Shown here piece by piece: positions 1 through 8,488 of a stretch of 64,000 bases of DNA. The position numbers and the translations under genes are program-made. The stretch is taken from the NCBI GenBank assembly GCA_016176335.1, contig JACOXI010000003.1, forward strand, positions 124,001 to 188,000, written 5' to 3'. The notes under the pieces were generated by a model. That model saw only the letters and a program-made list of their open reading frames with translations, was not told the DNA's origin and ran no database searches. This stretch comes from Candidatus Daviesbacteria bacterium. GTDB taxonomy: Bacteria; Patescibacteria; Microgenomatia; Daviesbacterales; UBA10151. Numbering within the stretch: position 1 is the first letter of the stretch; each line of letters opens with the position of its first letter.

Positions 1-498
1 TATTTCGTGGCTTTTATTTTGGGACCAAATGTTGATGCTGTGAAAAAGCTACCTTTTCAAACCACTACCACTTCAATAACCGGAACTTCCACATTTCCTC
101 TTTTTGGAGGTTTGGATCTTAACTTTATTAATATTCTTCTGGCATTTGGAGTTTTAGTGGCACTACCCAGTATCCCGGATATAATTTGCCGGACAATCGG
201 CAGGGTGGGGGTAGCAGGACAGCTGATTGGCCAGGAAATTGGGGGCGGCATTGGCCAAGGCAGACAATATGCCGGTCAATTCCAGCAGGGCGTAGGAGCT
301 GCCAGCGGTCAATTAGCCAGAGCCAGAGGCTTGTTTAATACTCCTGGGTATAAAATGGAGTTGATTCCCGGCACTATTGATCAATATAGGATTGTAGAAA
401 CATACGAGGCGGGAAGGGGTGCTACTTTTGGAGCTTTGACTAGACAAGGAATTCGCAAACCACCAAAATTAGAACCAGGCGTCAGGTCGGGAATATAA
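1..498 (+). CDS. C-terminal part of a VirB6/TrbL-like membrane protein (5' end outside window)
   Basis: The frame is open from the first base, so the start lies upstream of the window and only about the last 165 residues are visible. They contain a hydrophobic segment (FINILLAFGVLVALPSIPDI) followed by a Gly/Gln-rich stretch (IGQEIGGGIGQGRQYAGQ) and a polar tail. In other genomes of this type a polytopic protein related to VirB6/TrbL, the inner-membrane channel part of type IV secretion, precedes PrgI and VirB4 genes. The same-strand secretion operon starting at 7444 makes that the best guess here. The assignment rests mostly on context, since the conserved polytopic part is not in the window. 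It is convergent with the 1416-aa gene, 25 bases away. Confidence 0.45.
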   Translation, partial: YFVAFILGPNVDAVKKLPFQTTTTSITGTSTFPLFGGLDLNFINILLAFGVLVALPSIPDIICRTIGRVGVAGQLIGQEIGGGIGQGRQYAGQFQQGVGAASGQLARARGLFNTPGYKMELIPGTIDQYRIVETYEAGRGATFGALTRQGIRKPPKLEPGVRSGI

Positions 499-523
499 GG
501 AGATAATAATCAACTTCGGTTTA

Positions 524-3500
524 TTAAAGAGCCATCTTATCAAATAACCACCCAGCCCAATCTCGACCATCAAACTTTTTGACCCATTTACCATCTTCAG
601 ATACAAAATAGTAATACGGCTGCCTAAGTAATTTGTAGATTTCTGCCTCACCTTTATATGCCTGCACTCCACCTCCGGGCCCTTTATCCAGCAGCCAGTC
701 TACATAAGCATTCCAAAACATTCTGGCAATATGCCTGGAACTCCCGGTATTCCTCTCCTTTTCTAGGGCTATAGCCGGATTAAACCTGCCATCCGGTAAA
801 AAGACATCTGTTTTCCTCAAATCCAATGCTCCGCCGGCATTTCTACTATCCGAGTACATTGTTCTAATAGTTTTTAATGTGTCCCAAACTCTGCCAAAAG
901 AGTCCAATAGTATATGAAACACTTCTGTTTCTCCTTCAGGCTTCTGCAAAGCATCAGTTAATTTCTGCCTTATCTCTAACACTTTTTCAGCATTATTGGT
1001 TGGTTTCATAAATAACCCTTCATGATGAAGCCCTGTTTTAGGATCAATCCCACCAATCAAAGCAAACCACAAGGAGGTACCGCTATCCATCAGGTTAATA
1101 AATTTAGTAATAGCAAACTGGCTGGCTATTCTTTGGCCTGTTAGTTCGTGAATTTTATCATCCATCATTGAAACAGCTCCTATTACTCCTTTGCGTCCTA
1201 AATTACCAGCCATGGTGTCTGCATGTATAGGAGCCGCAGAGAGTGCTGCGGTAAATCTTCTGGCCCATCTTTTAGGCATTTTGGCAACTAAGGCTTCGAT
1301 TTGCAAAGCAAACCTGAACTCCCCTCCTTGATCCTCTGTATAGTACCCAGTACCCATATATTCCGCATTACCATCCTTAGGTAAAAATCGTTCCTTGAAA
1401 GCATCTCTGACATTGACCCAACCCAAAAGTGACTCTTCAACTGCAGCATCAAAAACAATCCCCTCTAAAGTCATCTGTTCTCCGGGAAACGCTTTGACCC
1501 TGCATAAAGTCGGGTCCAAAGTCAAAAGTAACCCTGCGAGAATATCTGCATCTTCTGGCCGTATTAGTCCATCCCTGATTTGCCTGGCCTGGTCAAACAC
1601 ATAATCAGGCAAAAGGGTATGGGTATTGTTGCTTTGATAAGCAAAATAGGTGTGGGCAGTATGTAAGGCTAAATAACTGTCTGCTGCAGTTGGGAAATCC
1701 AAATCAACTTCTTCAGTAAAAACACCGACAACAACACCTTCCCCGTCATTACGTTCTGTTAACACATATTCACCTTTATAAATTTGGCTGTCCAGATTGA
1801 CGCGCTGACGTTCCTTTCCTCCTGGTTTATCATAGACAATAGCTTTACCCAACTCATCAAAATCGCTCTCGCCTAAACCCACAGGTCTGCCATCTTGGCC
1901 AAAAACAATAATAGGTTGACCGTTTCGGGTGTAACCGAAAACATGCGGTCTTTTTAATTTTATTTGGCTAAGAGTAAGCGGTTGAGGTTCAACCTTCTCG
2001 GGCTTTAAATTACCGTCCTTATCGAAATAATCTAAGTAATCAGCTGCATAATCAGCATCAGAAAATTTTGCCGCAAAGCCTTTTTCACTAACCGCATCTA
2101 GAGCCCTTTCAAGCGCCTTCTGCACCATAGCTGACCTATATCTGGCTCTAAAGTTACCGTGCTTACCTTCGTCGTCTTTTTCATCCAGTCTTTTTTTAAA
2201 GTCCGGTTCATCCCAGATAGGCGAGTCGTCTCTGTATTTCATCCTAGTCCAATTCACCACAGCCATAACAGTCTTTTGAGCTAAATGAGCGGGTATTTGA
2301 TCAACAATTCTTTCCCTATCTTCCGGACTTAATCCGTTATATAAAGCTTGTTCCTCTGGGGAGAAAGTATCTCGTCTTTTACCCTTTGATATTCCATCCA
2401 AAATCCACCCGATATGTTGATCCCTCGTAAATGTTGTTTTTCTTTTTTCAAGCGACCATTCGCTAATATCAGGATCTTCAGCTTTTTGATCCTTATGATT
2501 CTTTTGCCGGAACTTTAGGTACTCCCGGACGTATTTATTTCTCTCAATAAAGTAAACTGCTCCGCCTCTGATAGTTGTTTCATGAGTTACACCTTGCATC
2601 TGCATAGCAACTTCAAAGCTGGCTTCTGAGATGGCATAAGCTTTCTCATATCGTTTCTTCTCTTTTTTTGTAATTCGTTTTAGACTCACCAATTTATCAA
2701 TTAACGTTTCCTTTCTTCCTAGAATTATTGTCCCTGTTCTAACTTCCTGCCTCAACGTATCCATCAAGACTTGAATCTTCCCTAATTTCACAGAATCCCG
2801 TAATCTCTTAGGAAGACGGTCCGGATCTATACGTCTTTTACCAACATATTCCTGATAGTTGTTTCTATGAACATCACCGTTATCAAAACCTTCATACAAA
2901 GCCTTAAACGCCTCAGCAGATTGATGAATACCTATCCGCTCCTGATTAGTCCTGGTATGTAATTTTGCTTGCAAATAATATTTCCGATCTTCTTCCGTTA
3001 AACTTTCCAAGTCATCATCATTTCTTTTAAGATGCTCATCGAGCTGCTCCAGGAATGTTGCTCTGTCTAAGCGTAATTTAGGATCAGAGTCAATCTCTGC
3101 ATCACGCCAGTCATAGTCTTTTAAGACAATACCTATTCCTCTTTCTTTCAATCTTTCATAAGTGATTCTTCTAATATACTCATGTACTTGAGTACTGTCT
3201 CCAAATTGTCCTCTTGAACCTTGGGCATTAAGAGCAAATTCTACCATTGCCAAATTATCCAGATTCCACGTATGAAATCCTACCCCTCCCTCTTCCCCTG
3301 AACGGAGAGCTCTGGTCCATCTTTCCGGTCCTTCATGCATGGCCATGGCCATCGCACCCTGTTTAGCGCCTTCCTTGTTGTAATGCTCACTGTTATAAAA
3401 AGTGTGCCACAGGAAAGCCCTTCCTTCAAATTCCTGCCTCAACTCTTTCATAAAGCCAGCTGTCATCTTATCCGGCACATCATCCATACCTTCTTGCTCT

Positions 3501-4774
3501 AATACCAACTCATTTCCTCTTGCGCTCAACACTTTCTTGAAATTCAGCAAATTTTGCATTAACTCATTAGGATCATATCCCAGGGCACGATTTTTAAGCA
3601 TTTGCAGAAAAGTTTCTTTTGCGATACGGAATTGGGCAGGAGTTTTAGCACTGATCGTGTAATAATCCGGATAACCGCCGTATGGTTCCCAATAAGTTTC
3701 TGTTCTCTCACCTTCCTCTTCTTCGCCCGGGATACGCCATTCGCCTTCCTTGTAAGGACCAGGGTTTTCACCATTAATTATTTTCCTAAGTTTTCCGCGC
3801 GTCCATACAATATATGCAGTTTCAATATCCAATAACCTGGGGTTAACCTGAGGATCTTTTGCTTTACCGAGCAGAGCATCCTCAAGGGCCTGTCGGGCTT
3901 CCGGCTCCCTTTGTGCCAATAAAGCCAAGGCCTGTTTTTTTGAATAGGTTTTATTCTTAAAACCCAAAAATATAGCGTTATAAACTTCATCAACTTCCTT
4001 GAATAATCCTTTTCTATGAGCTTCCTTAAAATATATAAGTAAATCTTTTTCTACTTGTTCTCTTTCGGTAATTGGAAGACGCAGATTCAGATATTTGGCG
4101 GTTAAGGTTTCTAAATTCTCACCTCTTGTTTCAATCTCGGTGAAATCTTCAGGCCCGGGCCCGTCTGTCTTTTTTGCCAGTTCAACACCTCTAGCAATTC
4201 TCTCTGCATATGCCTCTTTTATTGCCTCAATGAGCGGCTTGTCAGGCTGCTTTGTGACTTGGTGCTCTTTCTCAAGATTTAAAGGATCTTGCAGGTATCT
4301 GTCTTTTTGCTCTCTCTCTACAAAAGCTTTTAACCCTCTAGACAATTCGTACAGCCTTGGACCATTTTCGGCATTCCATCTAACCTCATAAGACAGCTCC
4401 GTCTCCATATAGGTAATCTCCTCCACCAGCCATCTCCCTCTTTCCGGACTGACTTTCCATTCCGGTCCACTGGTTGGCTCTGGTAATACTGCAGTTTCAG
4501 CTCCTGCTATTTGTCTTATCCTGGCAACTTCTTTGCCTGTTGTTGGATCGGTAAAGACAGTAAAGCCGTCTCTTTCGCTCTTTAGATATTCTCCTGCTCT
4601 TTTAGGATCATAGTCCCTTGAAATATGCCAAGGTTTTTGAGGATTTTGCTCGCCGGAAGGTTGAACCGGAGGCTGGCTTTCAACGATTGCAAAACCTGTT
4701 TGACCCTCGCCCCCCGGGGTTGCGCCTTCTGGTCCTAGTGTTCCTTCTGCCATATTTCTTTCTGGTTGTGCCAT
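524..4774 (-). CDS. Very large soluble hypothetical protein (1416 aa)
   Basis: I do not recognise this protein. It is long, charged, without a signal peptide or membrane segment, and starts with a disordered Gly/Pro/Gln-rich region (about residues 1-50). The rest alternates charged helical stretches with aromatic-rich ones; the C-terminus is rich in Trp, Tyr and Asp. No Walker, zinc-finger or nuclease motif is evident. The ATG at 4774 has no clear Shine-Dalgarno sequence, and a second Met at residue 8 is an alternative start. It lies between the end of a putative T4SS channel gene and a toxin-antitoxin pair, so it may be an accessory factor of the secretion system (substrate, adaptor or coupling component). 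That is context only. It is the largest gene in the window. Confidence 0.8.
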   Translation of the reverse strand: MAQPERNMAEGTLGPEGATPGGEGQTGFAIVESQPPVQPSGEQNPQKPWHISRDYDPKRAGEYLKSERDGFTVFTDPTTGKEVARIRQIAGAETAVLPEPTSGPEWKVSPERGRWLVEEITYMETELSYEVRWNAENGPRLYELSRGLKAFVEREQKDRYLQDPLNLEKEHQVTKQPDKPLIEAIKEAYAERIARGVELAKKTDGPGPEDFTEIETRGENLETLTAKYLNLRLPITEREQVEKDLLIYFKEAHRKGLFKEVDEVYNAIFLGFKNKTYSKKQALALLAQREPEARQALEDALLGKAKDPQVNPRLLDIETAYIVWTRGKLRKIINGENPGPYKEGEWRIPGEEEEGERTETYWEPYGGYPDYYTISAKTPAQFRIAKETFLQMLKNRALGYDPNELMQNLLNFKKVLSARGNELVLEQEGMDDVPDKMTAGFMKELRQEFEGRAFLWHTFYNSEHYNKEGAKQGAMAMAMHEGPERWTRALRSGEEGGVGFHTWNLDNLAMVEFALNAQGSRGQFGDSTQVHEYIRRITYERLKERGIGIVLKDYDWRDAEIDSDPKLRLDRATFLEQLDEHLKRNDDDLESLTEEDRKYYLQAKLHTRTNQERIGIHQSAEAFKALYEGFDNGDVHRNNYQEYVGKRRIDPDRLPKRLRDSVKLGKIQVLMDTLRQEVRTGTIILGRKETLIDKLVSLKRITKKEKKRYEKAYAISEASFEVAMQMQGVTHETTIRGGAVYFIERNKYVREYLKFRQKNHKDQKAEDPDISEWSLEKRKTTFTRDQHIGWILDGISKGKRRDTFSPEEQALYNGLSPEDRERIVDQIPAHLAQKTVMAVVNWTRMKYRDDSPIWDEPDFKKRLDEKDDEGKHGNFRARYRSAMVQKALERALDAVSEKGFAAKFSDADYAADYLDYFDKDGNLKPEKVEPQPLTLSQIKLKRPHVFGYTRNGQPIIVFGQDGRPVGLGESDFDELGKAIVYDKPGGKERQRVNLDSQIYKGEYVLTERNDGEGVVVGVFTEEVDLDFPTAADSYLALHTAHTYFAYQSNNTHTLLPDYVFDQARQIRDGLIRPEDADILAGLLLTLDPTLCRVKAFPGEQMTLEGIVFDAAVEESLLGWVNVRDAFKERFLPKDGNAEYMGTGYYTEDQGGEFRFALQIEALVAKMPKRWARRFTAALSAAPIHADTMAGNLGRKGVIGAVSMMDDKIHELTGQRIASQFAITKFINLMDSGTSLWFALIGGIDPKTGLHHEGLFMKPTNNAEKVLEIRQKLTDALQKPEGETEVFHILLDSFGRVWDTLKTIRTMYSDSRNAGGALDLRKTDVFLPDGRFNPAIALEKERNTGSSRHIARMFWNAYVDWLLDKGPGGGVQAYKGEAEIYKLLRQPYYYFVSEDGKWVKKFDGRDWAGWLFDKMAL

Positions 4775-4816
4775 GGTTTTGTATAGAAAAGTTTTCCAAA
4801 ACCTATGGACTGATTC

Positions 4817-4860
4817 CCTTCGACTTCGTCCTTCGATTTCACTCAGGACTTCGCTCAGGG
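4817..4860. repeat. Dispersed repeat, GAGCGNAGTCGAA family (double copy)
   Basis: Two adjacent copies of the word CTTCGAC/CTTCGAT followed by CACTCAGG/CGCTCAGG. The family consensus read on the other strand is CCTGAGCGNAGTCGAAGG. Further copies are at 7085-7106, 7129-7153, 32709-32746, 32797-32815, 38146-38160, 40853-40867 and, in coding sequence, 53006-53024. A degenerate copy follows near 4897-4925. The arms TCCT/AGGA let each copy form a short hairpin in RNA. Confidence 0.7.
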
Positions 4861-4939
4861 TTATAATCAGTGTAGAGCTTCGGTCAACTAACTGTCAATC
4901 CTTCGACACTATGCTTCGGACTGATCTCCTTTCTAGATT

Positions 4940-5018
4940 GTTTATCGTAACGCCTTGCGGCTCTTCGTATATCGAATATCGCGGATTGCCGATAAACGAT
5001 AACCGATTAACGATAAAC
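4940..5018. repeat. 79-bp element with GTTTATCG/CGATAAAC inverted ends
   Basis: Begins GTTTATCGTAAC and ends TTAACGATAAAC, so the ends form an inverted repeat; inside are TTCGTATATCG and GATAAACGATAACC. The same words in the same order flank the four-helix-bundle gene at 35821-36292 and occur in frame in tsaD (about 30134-30201 and 29511-29545). It looks like a short non-coding relative of those. The rest of the 333-bp gap 4775-5107 holds only the repeat at 4817-4860 and no gene I can support. Confidence 0.65.
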
Positions 5019-5107
5019 CATTAACCAATTACCTGCTTGATTTAATTCTGATTAAATCCTGATGATTTTGAGGCTAAATAATAGGCCTTCTACCTGCATA
5101 TATCTAT

Positions 5108-5386
5108 CTACTTTTCTTCTTGGTATAACTGGTCGTGAGTTCCCAATAAGACAAAGTAAACAACAACAACTTCTCCTTCACTCTTCTCTGCATAAATTGC
5201 CCGCCAATTTGCAGTTATATCAATGCTTCGCAGTCCTTGGTATGGTTCTTTTAACAGGTGGTTATCTAATTCAAAGTCATTAGGGTTTCTGGAGAAAATC
5301 AAAACTTTTTCCTTGAAGCTCTTGCGAACTCTCACATCTGCTTTTTTCAGAGTGCGTAAAAAGATAGGGGAATATCTGATGATCAT
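5108..5386 (-). CDS. RelE/YafQ-family toxin
   Basis: A 92-aa basic protein of the RelE/ParE fold. It has an N-terminal helix rich in Lys/Arg (FLRTLKKADVRVRKSFKEKV), the family pattern of DFELDNHLLKEPYQGLRSIDI, then ITANWRAIYAE and a C-terminal strand VVVVYFVLLGTHDQLY. RelE-like toxins cleave mRNA, usually at the ribosome. YafQ-type members often use a His near the C-terminus, and the H in LGTHDQLY is in a suitable place. The start overlaps the antitoxin stop by 4 bases (ATGA type), so the pair is translationally coupled. It ends in the repeat-rich gap 4775-5107. Confidence 0.85.
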   Translation of the reverse strand: MIIRYSPIFLRTLKKADVRVRKSFKEKVLIFSRNPNDFELDNHLLKEPYQGLRSIDITANWRAIYAEKSEGEVVVVYFVLLGTHDQLYQEEK

Positions 5387-5667
5387 ATTCCCTGTTTTTC
5401 AAGCCAAGCAACCGCTTCCTCTCCGGTTTTAAATGCCGGGGATGTTCTGCCTGCCTTCCAATCTTTCTCTGCTTGGCGGATAGCGTTTTTTAAGTACTCG
5501 CTCGGTTCTTCATCTCTGGCGCTAAACTCCACAGACTTTGTCCTAATAAACTGTTTTAAGAATGCCTTAATGACAACAGATAAAGGCATGCCAAGCGCTT
5601 CAGCTGTGGCTTGGGCTTCTTTTTTAGTTTTGGGGTCAACTTTGGCAACAACTACTGCATAACTCAT
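5383..5667 (-). CDS. RelB/DinJ-type antitoxin
   Basis: A 94-aa protein whose first 50 residues fit the RelB/DinJ ribbon-helix-helix domain: a short strand (AVVVAKVDPKTK), a helix (KEAQATAEALGM) and PLSVVIKAFLKQF. The acidic C-terminal half would wrap the toxin. It directly precedes and overlaps the RelE-like toxin gene, the usual antitoxin-first order. DinJ/YafQ-type antitoxins bind their own promoter, and an inverted repeat sits directly before the ATG (5669-5686). Function as a specific inhibitor of the downstream toxin is inferred from family and arrangement. Confidence 0.85.
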   Translation of the reverse strand: MSYAVVVAKVDPKTKKEAQATAEALGMPLSVVIKAFLKQFIRTKSVEFSARDEEPSEYLKNAIRQAEKDWKAGRTSPAFKTGEEAVAWLEKQGI

Positions 5668-5668
5668 G

Positions 5669-5686
5669 GTATACTAAAGTATATAC
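5669..5686 (-). promoter_or_regulatory. Inverted repeat/operator and -10 region of the toxin-antitoxin pair
   Basis: GTATACTAAAGTATATAC lies one base upstream of the antitoxin ATG. It is a near-palindrome (GTATA/TATAC arms) and contains TATACT on the gene strand, a good -10 hexamer, so transcripts would have a very short leader. A ribbon-helix-helix antitoxin would be expected to bind such a site. Confidence 0.5.
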
Positions 5687-5710
5687 ATTGGTACACCCAT
5701 TTGTCAACAG

Positions 5711-7066
5711 CTAAATTAACGTCCCATTGCATACATAACACTTTTCAGTGCAGTAATTTACCTCTCCACAACTGATACAGCTTTTACCTTTCTTGCCTGC
5801 TTCTCCTCCAAAAACACTGCTTATGCTTCTAACTATTCCTGAAATCAAATTGCCGATCTTACTGGCAATACCTCCAACTGAAAATCCTGCTGATAATCCG
5901 CATCCTCCTGCAACTACCCTGACTGCCTGATAACCCAGCCAGTTAACCTTCTCTTCCAAAGTCTTAAAAATAGGCATGATTTTATTTACAATTTTAGATG
6001 TCATGCTTACCACTTTATCTTTTATACCAACTAAACCCTCCCAAATATAATCTGCTCCATTCAAAACAGCATTTAGGGCAACTTTTACCTGCTCGGGTGC
6101 AAAAACTGATCCACATATTCTATCTACCAAACAATGTATAAGGTCTGAACTCCCCTGGGCAATTTTTTGAAAACCCTCTTCTTTTAAAGCATTTTTCCTT
6201 TGTATTAAGATCTCACCGCTACTTTCAAAAATAGGATTAGCCAGCAACCACTGATCTTTTGACCCTACCCTTCCATTAAAATAATCCGGTCTTGAAGCGG
6301 TTATCATCTCTTCTGCCTGCTCATAACTTAAGTCTGAGGCAAAACGAGTCATTTGAACTATTCTTCTTCGAGTAAATGGGTCTTCTAAAAGCTCGTAACG
6401 ATCCAAGAAATTATCAGTGAATATAGTACCTTCTACTAAACCAGGCCCTGAGATAACTTCAACTTTTAAATCTACTGGGGCGTTTGGATCTGCAAAAGCT
6501 TTCTGTATTTTTACAATACCAACCTTCTCTTGTTCTATTCTTGGAACATCATGTGATCCCATTTGCCTGTAATATTCAATGCCAACTGTTAAAACGTCTT
6601 CAAAAGCTTGATTGGGTAAATCCCTACTTCTTAACTTGCCATCATCATCAATATCATAAATAACAATACTGGTGGCTACATGGTAGCGTTCTCTTAGAGC
6701 AGTTTCTATCTGCTTTATTTCATGAAGTTTAAACTGTTTTCTTTCTTCTTCGGTTTGCAGAGTCTCAAACATTGCTCTTTCTAAAACAGGATTATAATTT
6801 CTAACAGGCCCTCTTGCTTTTGTTTCTAAACTTCCATCAAATTGATTTTGTAATCTTGCTACTCTTGCTAAATATTCTTCAGTATCGAGTTTTTGTGTGT
6901 TAGAAACCCCTGTAGGGGGTAAGATTCGCTCGATTGGTCGCGCAATAACTATTGTATTATTAAAAGGGGAAACCTGTTCTCGTCTACCTCCTACATCCGG
7001 TTGAATTAAAATATCTAACTGCTTAAGATTTGGGGGTGTTAAATGTTGAAGTGTCTCTACTGACAT
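5711..7066 (-). CDS. Hypothetical protein behind a cobalamin riboswitch (451 aa)
   Basis: I do not recognise the family. The first 100 residues look flexible. Residues about 100-300 are mixed alpha/beta with charged helices and an acidic DIDDDGK stretch. Residues about 310-430 are amphipathic to hydrophobic and Gly/Ser-rich (GLSAGFSVGGIASKIGNLIS). The last 20 residues carry four cysteines in a CxxC-x4-CxxxC arrangement plus CNG, a likely zinc-binding knuckle. A good Shine-Dalgarno (AGGAG) lies 5 bases before the ATG. A cobalamin riboswitch ends 44 bases upstream on the same strand, so expression probably responds to B12. None of the classical B12 proteins (transporter, mutase, RNR, biosynthesis) matches it, which makes it an attractive unknown. 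The toxin-antitoxin pair follows 43 bases downstream but has its own promoter-like sequence. Confidence 0.8.
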   Translation of the reverse strand: MSVETLQHLTPPNLKQLDILIQPDVGGRREQVSPFNNTIVIARPIERILPPTGVSNTQKLDTEEYLARVARLQNQFDGSLETKARGPVRNYNPVLERAMFETLQTEEERKQFKLHEIKQIETALRERYHVATSIVIYDIDDDGKLRSRDLPNQAFEDVLTVGIEYYRQMGSHDVPRIEQEKVGIVKIQKAFADPNAPVDLKVEVISGPGLVEGTIFTDNFLDRYELLEDPFTRRRIVQMTRFASDLSYEQAEEMITASRPDYFNGRVGSKDQWLLANPIFESSGEILIQRKNALKEEGFQKIAQGSSDLIHCLVDRICGSVFAPEQVKVALNAVLNGADYIWEGLVGIKDKVVSMTSKIVNKIMPIFKTLEEKVNWLGYQAVRVVAGGCGLSAGFSVGGIASKIGNLISGIVRSISSVFGGEAGKKGKSCISCGEVNYCTEKCYVCNGTLI

Positions 7067-7084
7067 ATTGCTCCTGCAACGGGA

Positions 7085-7106
7085 CCCTTCGACTACGCTC
7101 AGGGTA
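7085..7106. repeat. GAGCGNAGTCGAA repeat between riboswitch and start codon
   Basis: On the minus strand it reads ACCCTGAGCGTAGTCGAAGGGT, so its ends ACCCT/AGGGT can pair as a hairpin. It lies between the 3' end of the cobalamin aptamer (7111) and the ribosome-binding site of the 451-aa gene, where an expression platform would normally be. Confidence 0.7.
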
Positions 7107-7110
7107 AATT

Positions 7111-7252
7111 GTGGTCGGTCTCCTGGCTCTTCGACTCGCTTCGCTCGCTCAGAGCTATAGCTTACCGAATCACAGTTGCGGCACAGCCCCGGACTTACAC
7201 CGGGTTCCCTTTTTGTATCTTCTCCCGCTTAAAGGCGGCATGATACACCACG
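7111..7252 (-). promoter_or_regulatory. Cobalamin (B12) riboswitch
   Basis: Read on the minus strand, the conserved parts of the cobalamin aptamer follow in order. P1 is GTGGT/ACCAC (7247-7252 with 7111-7115). A P2-like GTATC/GATAC helix comes next, then the core AGGGAACCCGGTGTAAGTCC (minus strand, about 7191-7210), GGGGCTGTGCCGCAACTGTG (about 7172-7191), and the B12 box AGCCAGGAGACCG near 7117-7128. This agrees with the known consensus (GGGAA..GGTG..A.TCC..GCTG.CCGCAACTGT, then GCCAGGAGACC). The variable hairpin before the B12 box is formed by a copy of the GAGCG..AGTCGAA repeat (7129-7153). It would control the 451-aa gene at 5711-7066. Confidence 0.9.
7129..7153. repeat. Repeat copy inside the cobalamin riboswitch variable arm
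   Basis: Minus strand: CTGAGCGAGCGAAGCGAGTC followed by GAAG, closed by GCTCT/AGAGC. It belongs to the same family as 7085-7106 but with an extended core. It replaces the peripheral hairpin of the aptamer without touching conserved core positions. Confidence 0.65.
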
Positions 7253-7263
7253 TTTTAAGAATA

Positions 7264-7366
7264 ACAACTCAAAACTCAAATGTCAAAACTCAAAATTACA
7301 AATCAAATCTCAAAACTTTTTAGATTTAAGATGTAGATTTGCGATTTGAGATCTAAGATTGAGATT
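7264..7366 (+). repeat. ~105-bp AT-rich dispersed repeat, copy 1
   Basis: Starts AACTCAAAACTCAAATGTC, contains GTAGATTTGCGATTTGAGAT and is partly self-complementary (TCAAATC-type words in the first half, GATTTGAG-type in the second). The same element, in the opposite orientation on this strand, fills 34731-34840 and 59007-59117. In all three places it points the same way relative to the next gene (here the PrgI-like gene at 7444). The rest of the 377-bp gap holds the riboswitch and about 75 bp of AT-rich promoter-like DNA. Confidence 0.75.
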
Positions 7367-7443
7367 AGTAGAGATTGTCCCATAATGATCCCTTTTGTGC
7401 TGCTTGCCATCATTTTTTTCACATTGTATACATTTAAGTAATT

Positions 7444-8487
7444 ATGGAATCGCACCCAATCCCACAAAATGTCACCACTTTCCAGTTCCACCTGGTTGGG
7501 GATATGACCTTAAAGCAATTTATATACCTTGCCACAGGCTCCGGATTAGCCTATTTTGTGTTTATTTTTTTTGTGGCGGATTATCCATATTTTGCTTGGC
7601 CGCTGATCTTGACTGCTGCCGGGTTGGGAACAGCTTTTGCCTTCTTGCCTATAAATTCCAGACCATTGGATTATTGGACTGCAGCTTTTTTAAAAGCAAT
7701 TTATTCACCCACCAAAAGAGTCTGGAAGAAAAATAATAAATCTTACCAGGAAGATCCTACCTTTAACAGCAGGCTTTTCACATATTTAGCAGGTCTTCAG
7801 CCTATTCAACAGCAACCTGTACCTCCCGTCTATAATCCACCGCATGTTGCAAAGTCTGTCACCGCAGAAGCTCCACCCCTGCCCACCCCCGAACAGTTGG
7901 GAAAAACAGTTGATCTGGCAAGACAGGCACAAAACCTGCAAATGAAAATAATCCAAACCGAGCGAACCCTAAATCAGATTAAGACAGCCGCACAAAGTCC
8001 AACCCAAATACCTGTTGATTACACGCAACAAGTTAATACCGTGCTGTCAGATTTGCAAAATCTGGTCACCCAAGCATCTCAAATCAAACAACAGATTGAG
8101 TTTGTTCATCAGCCTGAACCTACAAACACCCTTCCTTTGCCAATTGCCCCAAGGCCGAAGGTGACAGTAATTGTTCCTACCAAAGCAAAAGTGACCCAAG
8201 TGGCCCTGACCACATTCCCCAATGTCATAAACGGCATAGTTAAAGATGCCAATGCCAATTACCTGGAAGGAGTGGTGGTGGTAATTTATGATAAGGAAGG
8301 ATTGCCTGTCAGAGCGCTGAAAACAAACAAATTAGGTCAGTTTACAGGTTCTACCCCCTTGCCAAACAGTATTTACACTGTTGAGCTGGAGAAAGATGGA
8401 TTTGCTTTTGATGTTTTGCAGGTTGAATTAACAGGCACAACTTTACCGCCTTTAACAATTACGGCAAAGGGGCCGGGAGTTTCCTGA
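7444..8487 (+). CDS. PrgI-family T4SS membrane protein with Ig-like C-terminal domain
   Basis: Residues 1-110 match the PrgI family found with VirB4 in Gram-positive and CPR type IV secretion loci: an N-terminal polar segment (PIPQNVTTFQFHLVGDMT), two close membrane helices (about residues 28-46 and 51-70) and the following Arg/Pro loop (LPINSRPLDYW). Residues 150-215 are a Gln-rich coiled-coil-like linker. Residues about 255-345 resemble a carboxypeptidase-regulatory-like beta-sandwich (INGIVKDANANYLEGVVVVI, then GQFTG). PrgI proteins are thought to form part of the membrane assembly that recruits VirB4. It is the first gene of a five-gene plus-strand operon; the next gene starts 1 base after its stop. 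The added beta-sandwich is unusual for PrgI. Confidence 0.75.
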   Translation: MESHPIPQNVTTFQFHLVGDMTLKQFIYLATGSGLAYFVFIFFVADYPYFAWPLILTAAGLGTAFAFLPINSRPLDYWTAAFLKAIYSPTKRVWKKNNKSYQEDPTFNSRLFTYLAGLQPIQQQPVPPVYNPPHVAKSVTAEAPPLPTPEQLGKTVDLARQAQNLQMKIIQTERTLNQIKTAAQSPTQIPVDYTQQVNTVLSDLQNLVTQASQIKQQIEFVHQPEPTNTLPLPIAPRPKVTVIVPTKAKVTQVALTTFPNVINGIVKDANANYLEGVVVVIYDKEGLPVRALKTNKLGQFTGSTPLPNSIYTVELEKDGFAFDVLQVELTGTTLPPLTITAKGPGVS

Positions 8488-8488
8488 A

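Noticed and set aside
4817..5018. Clustered short repeats that might be a small CRISPR array
   Set aside because: The repeats differ in type and length, have no regular spacers, and recur singly across the window in coding and non-coding DNA; no cas genes are near.
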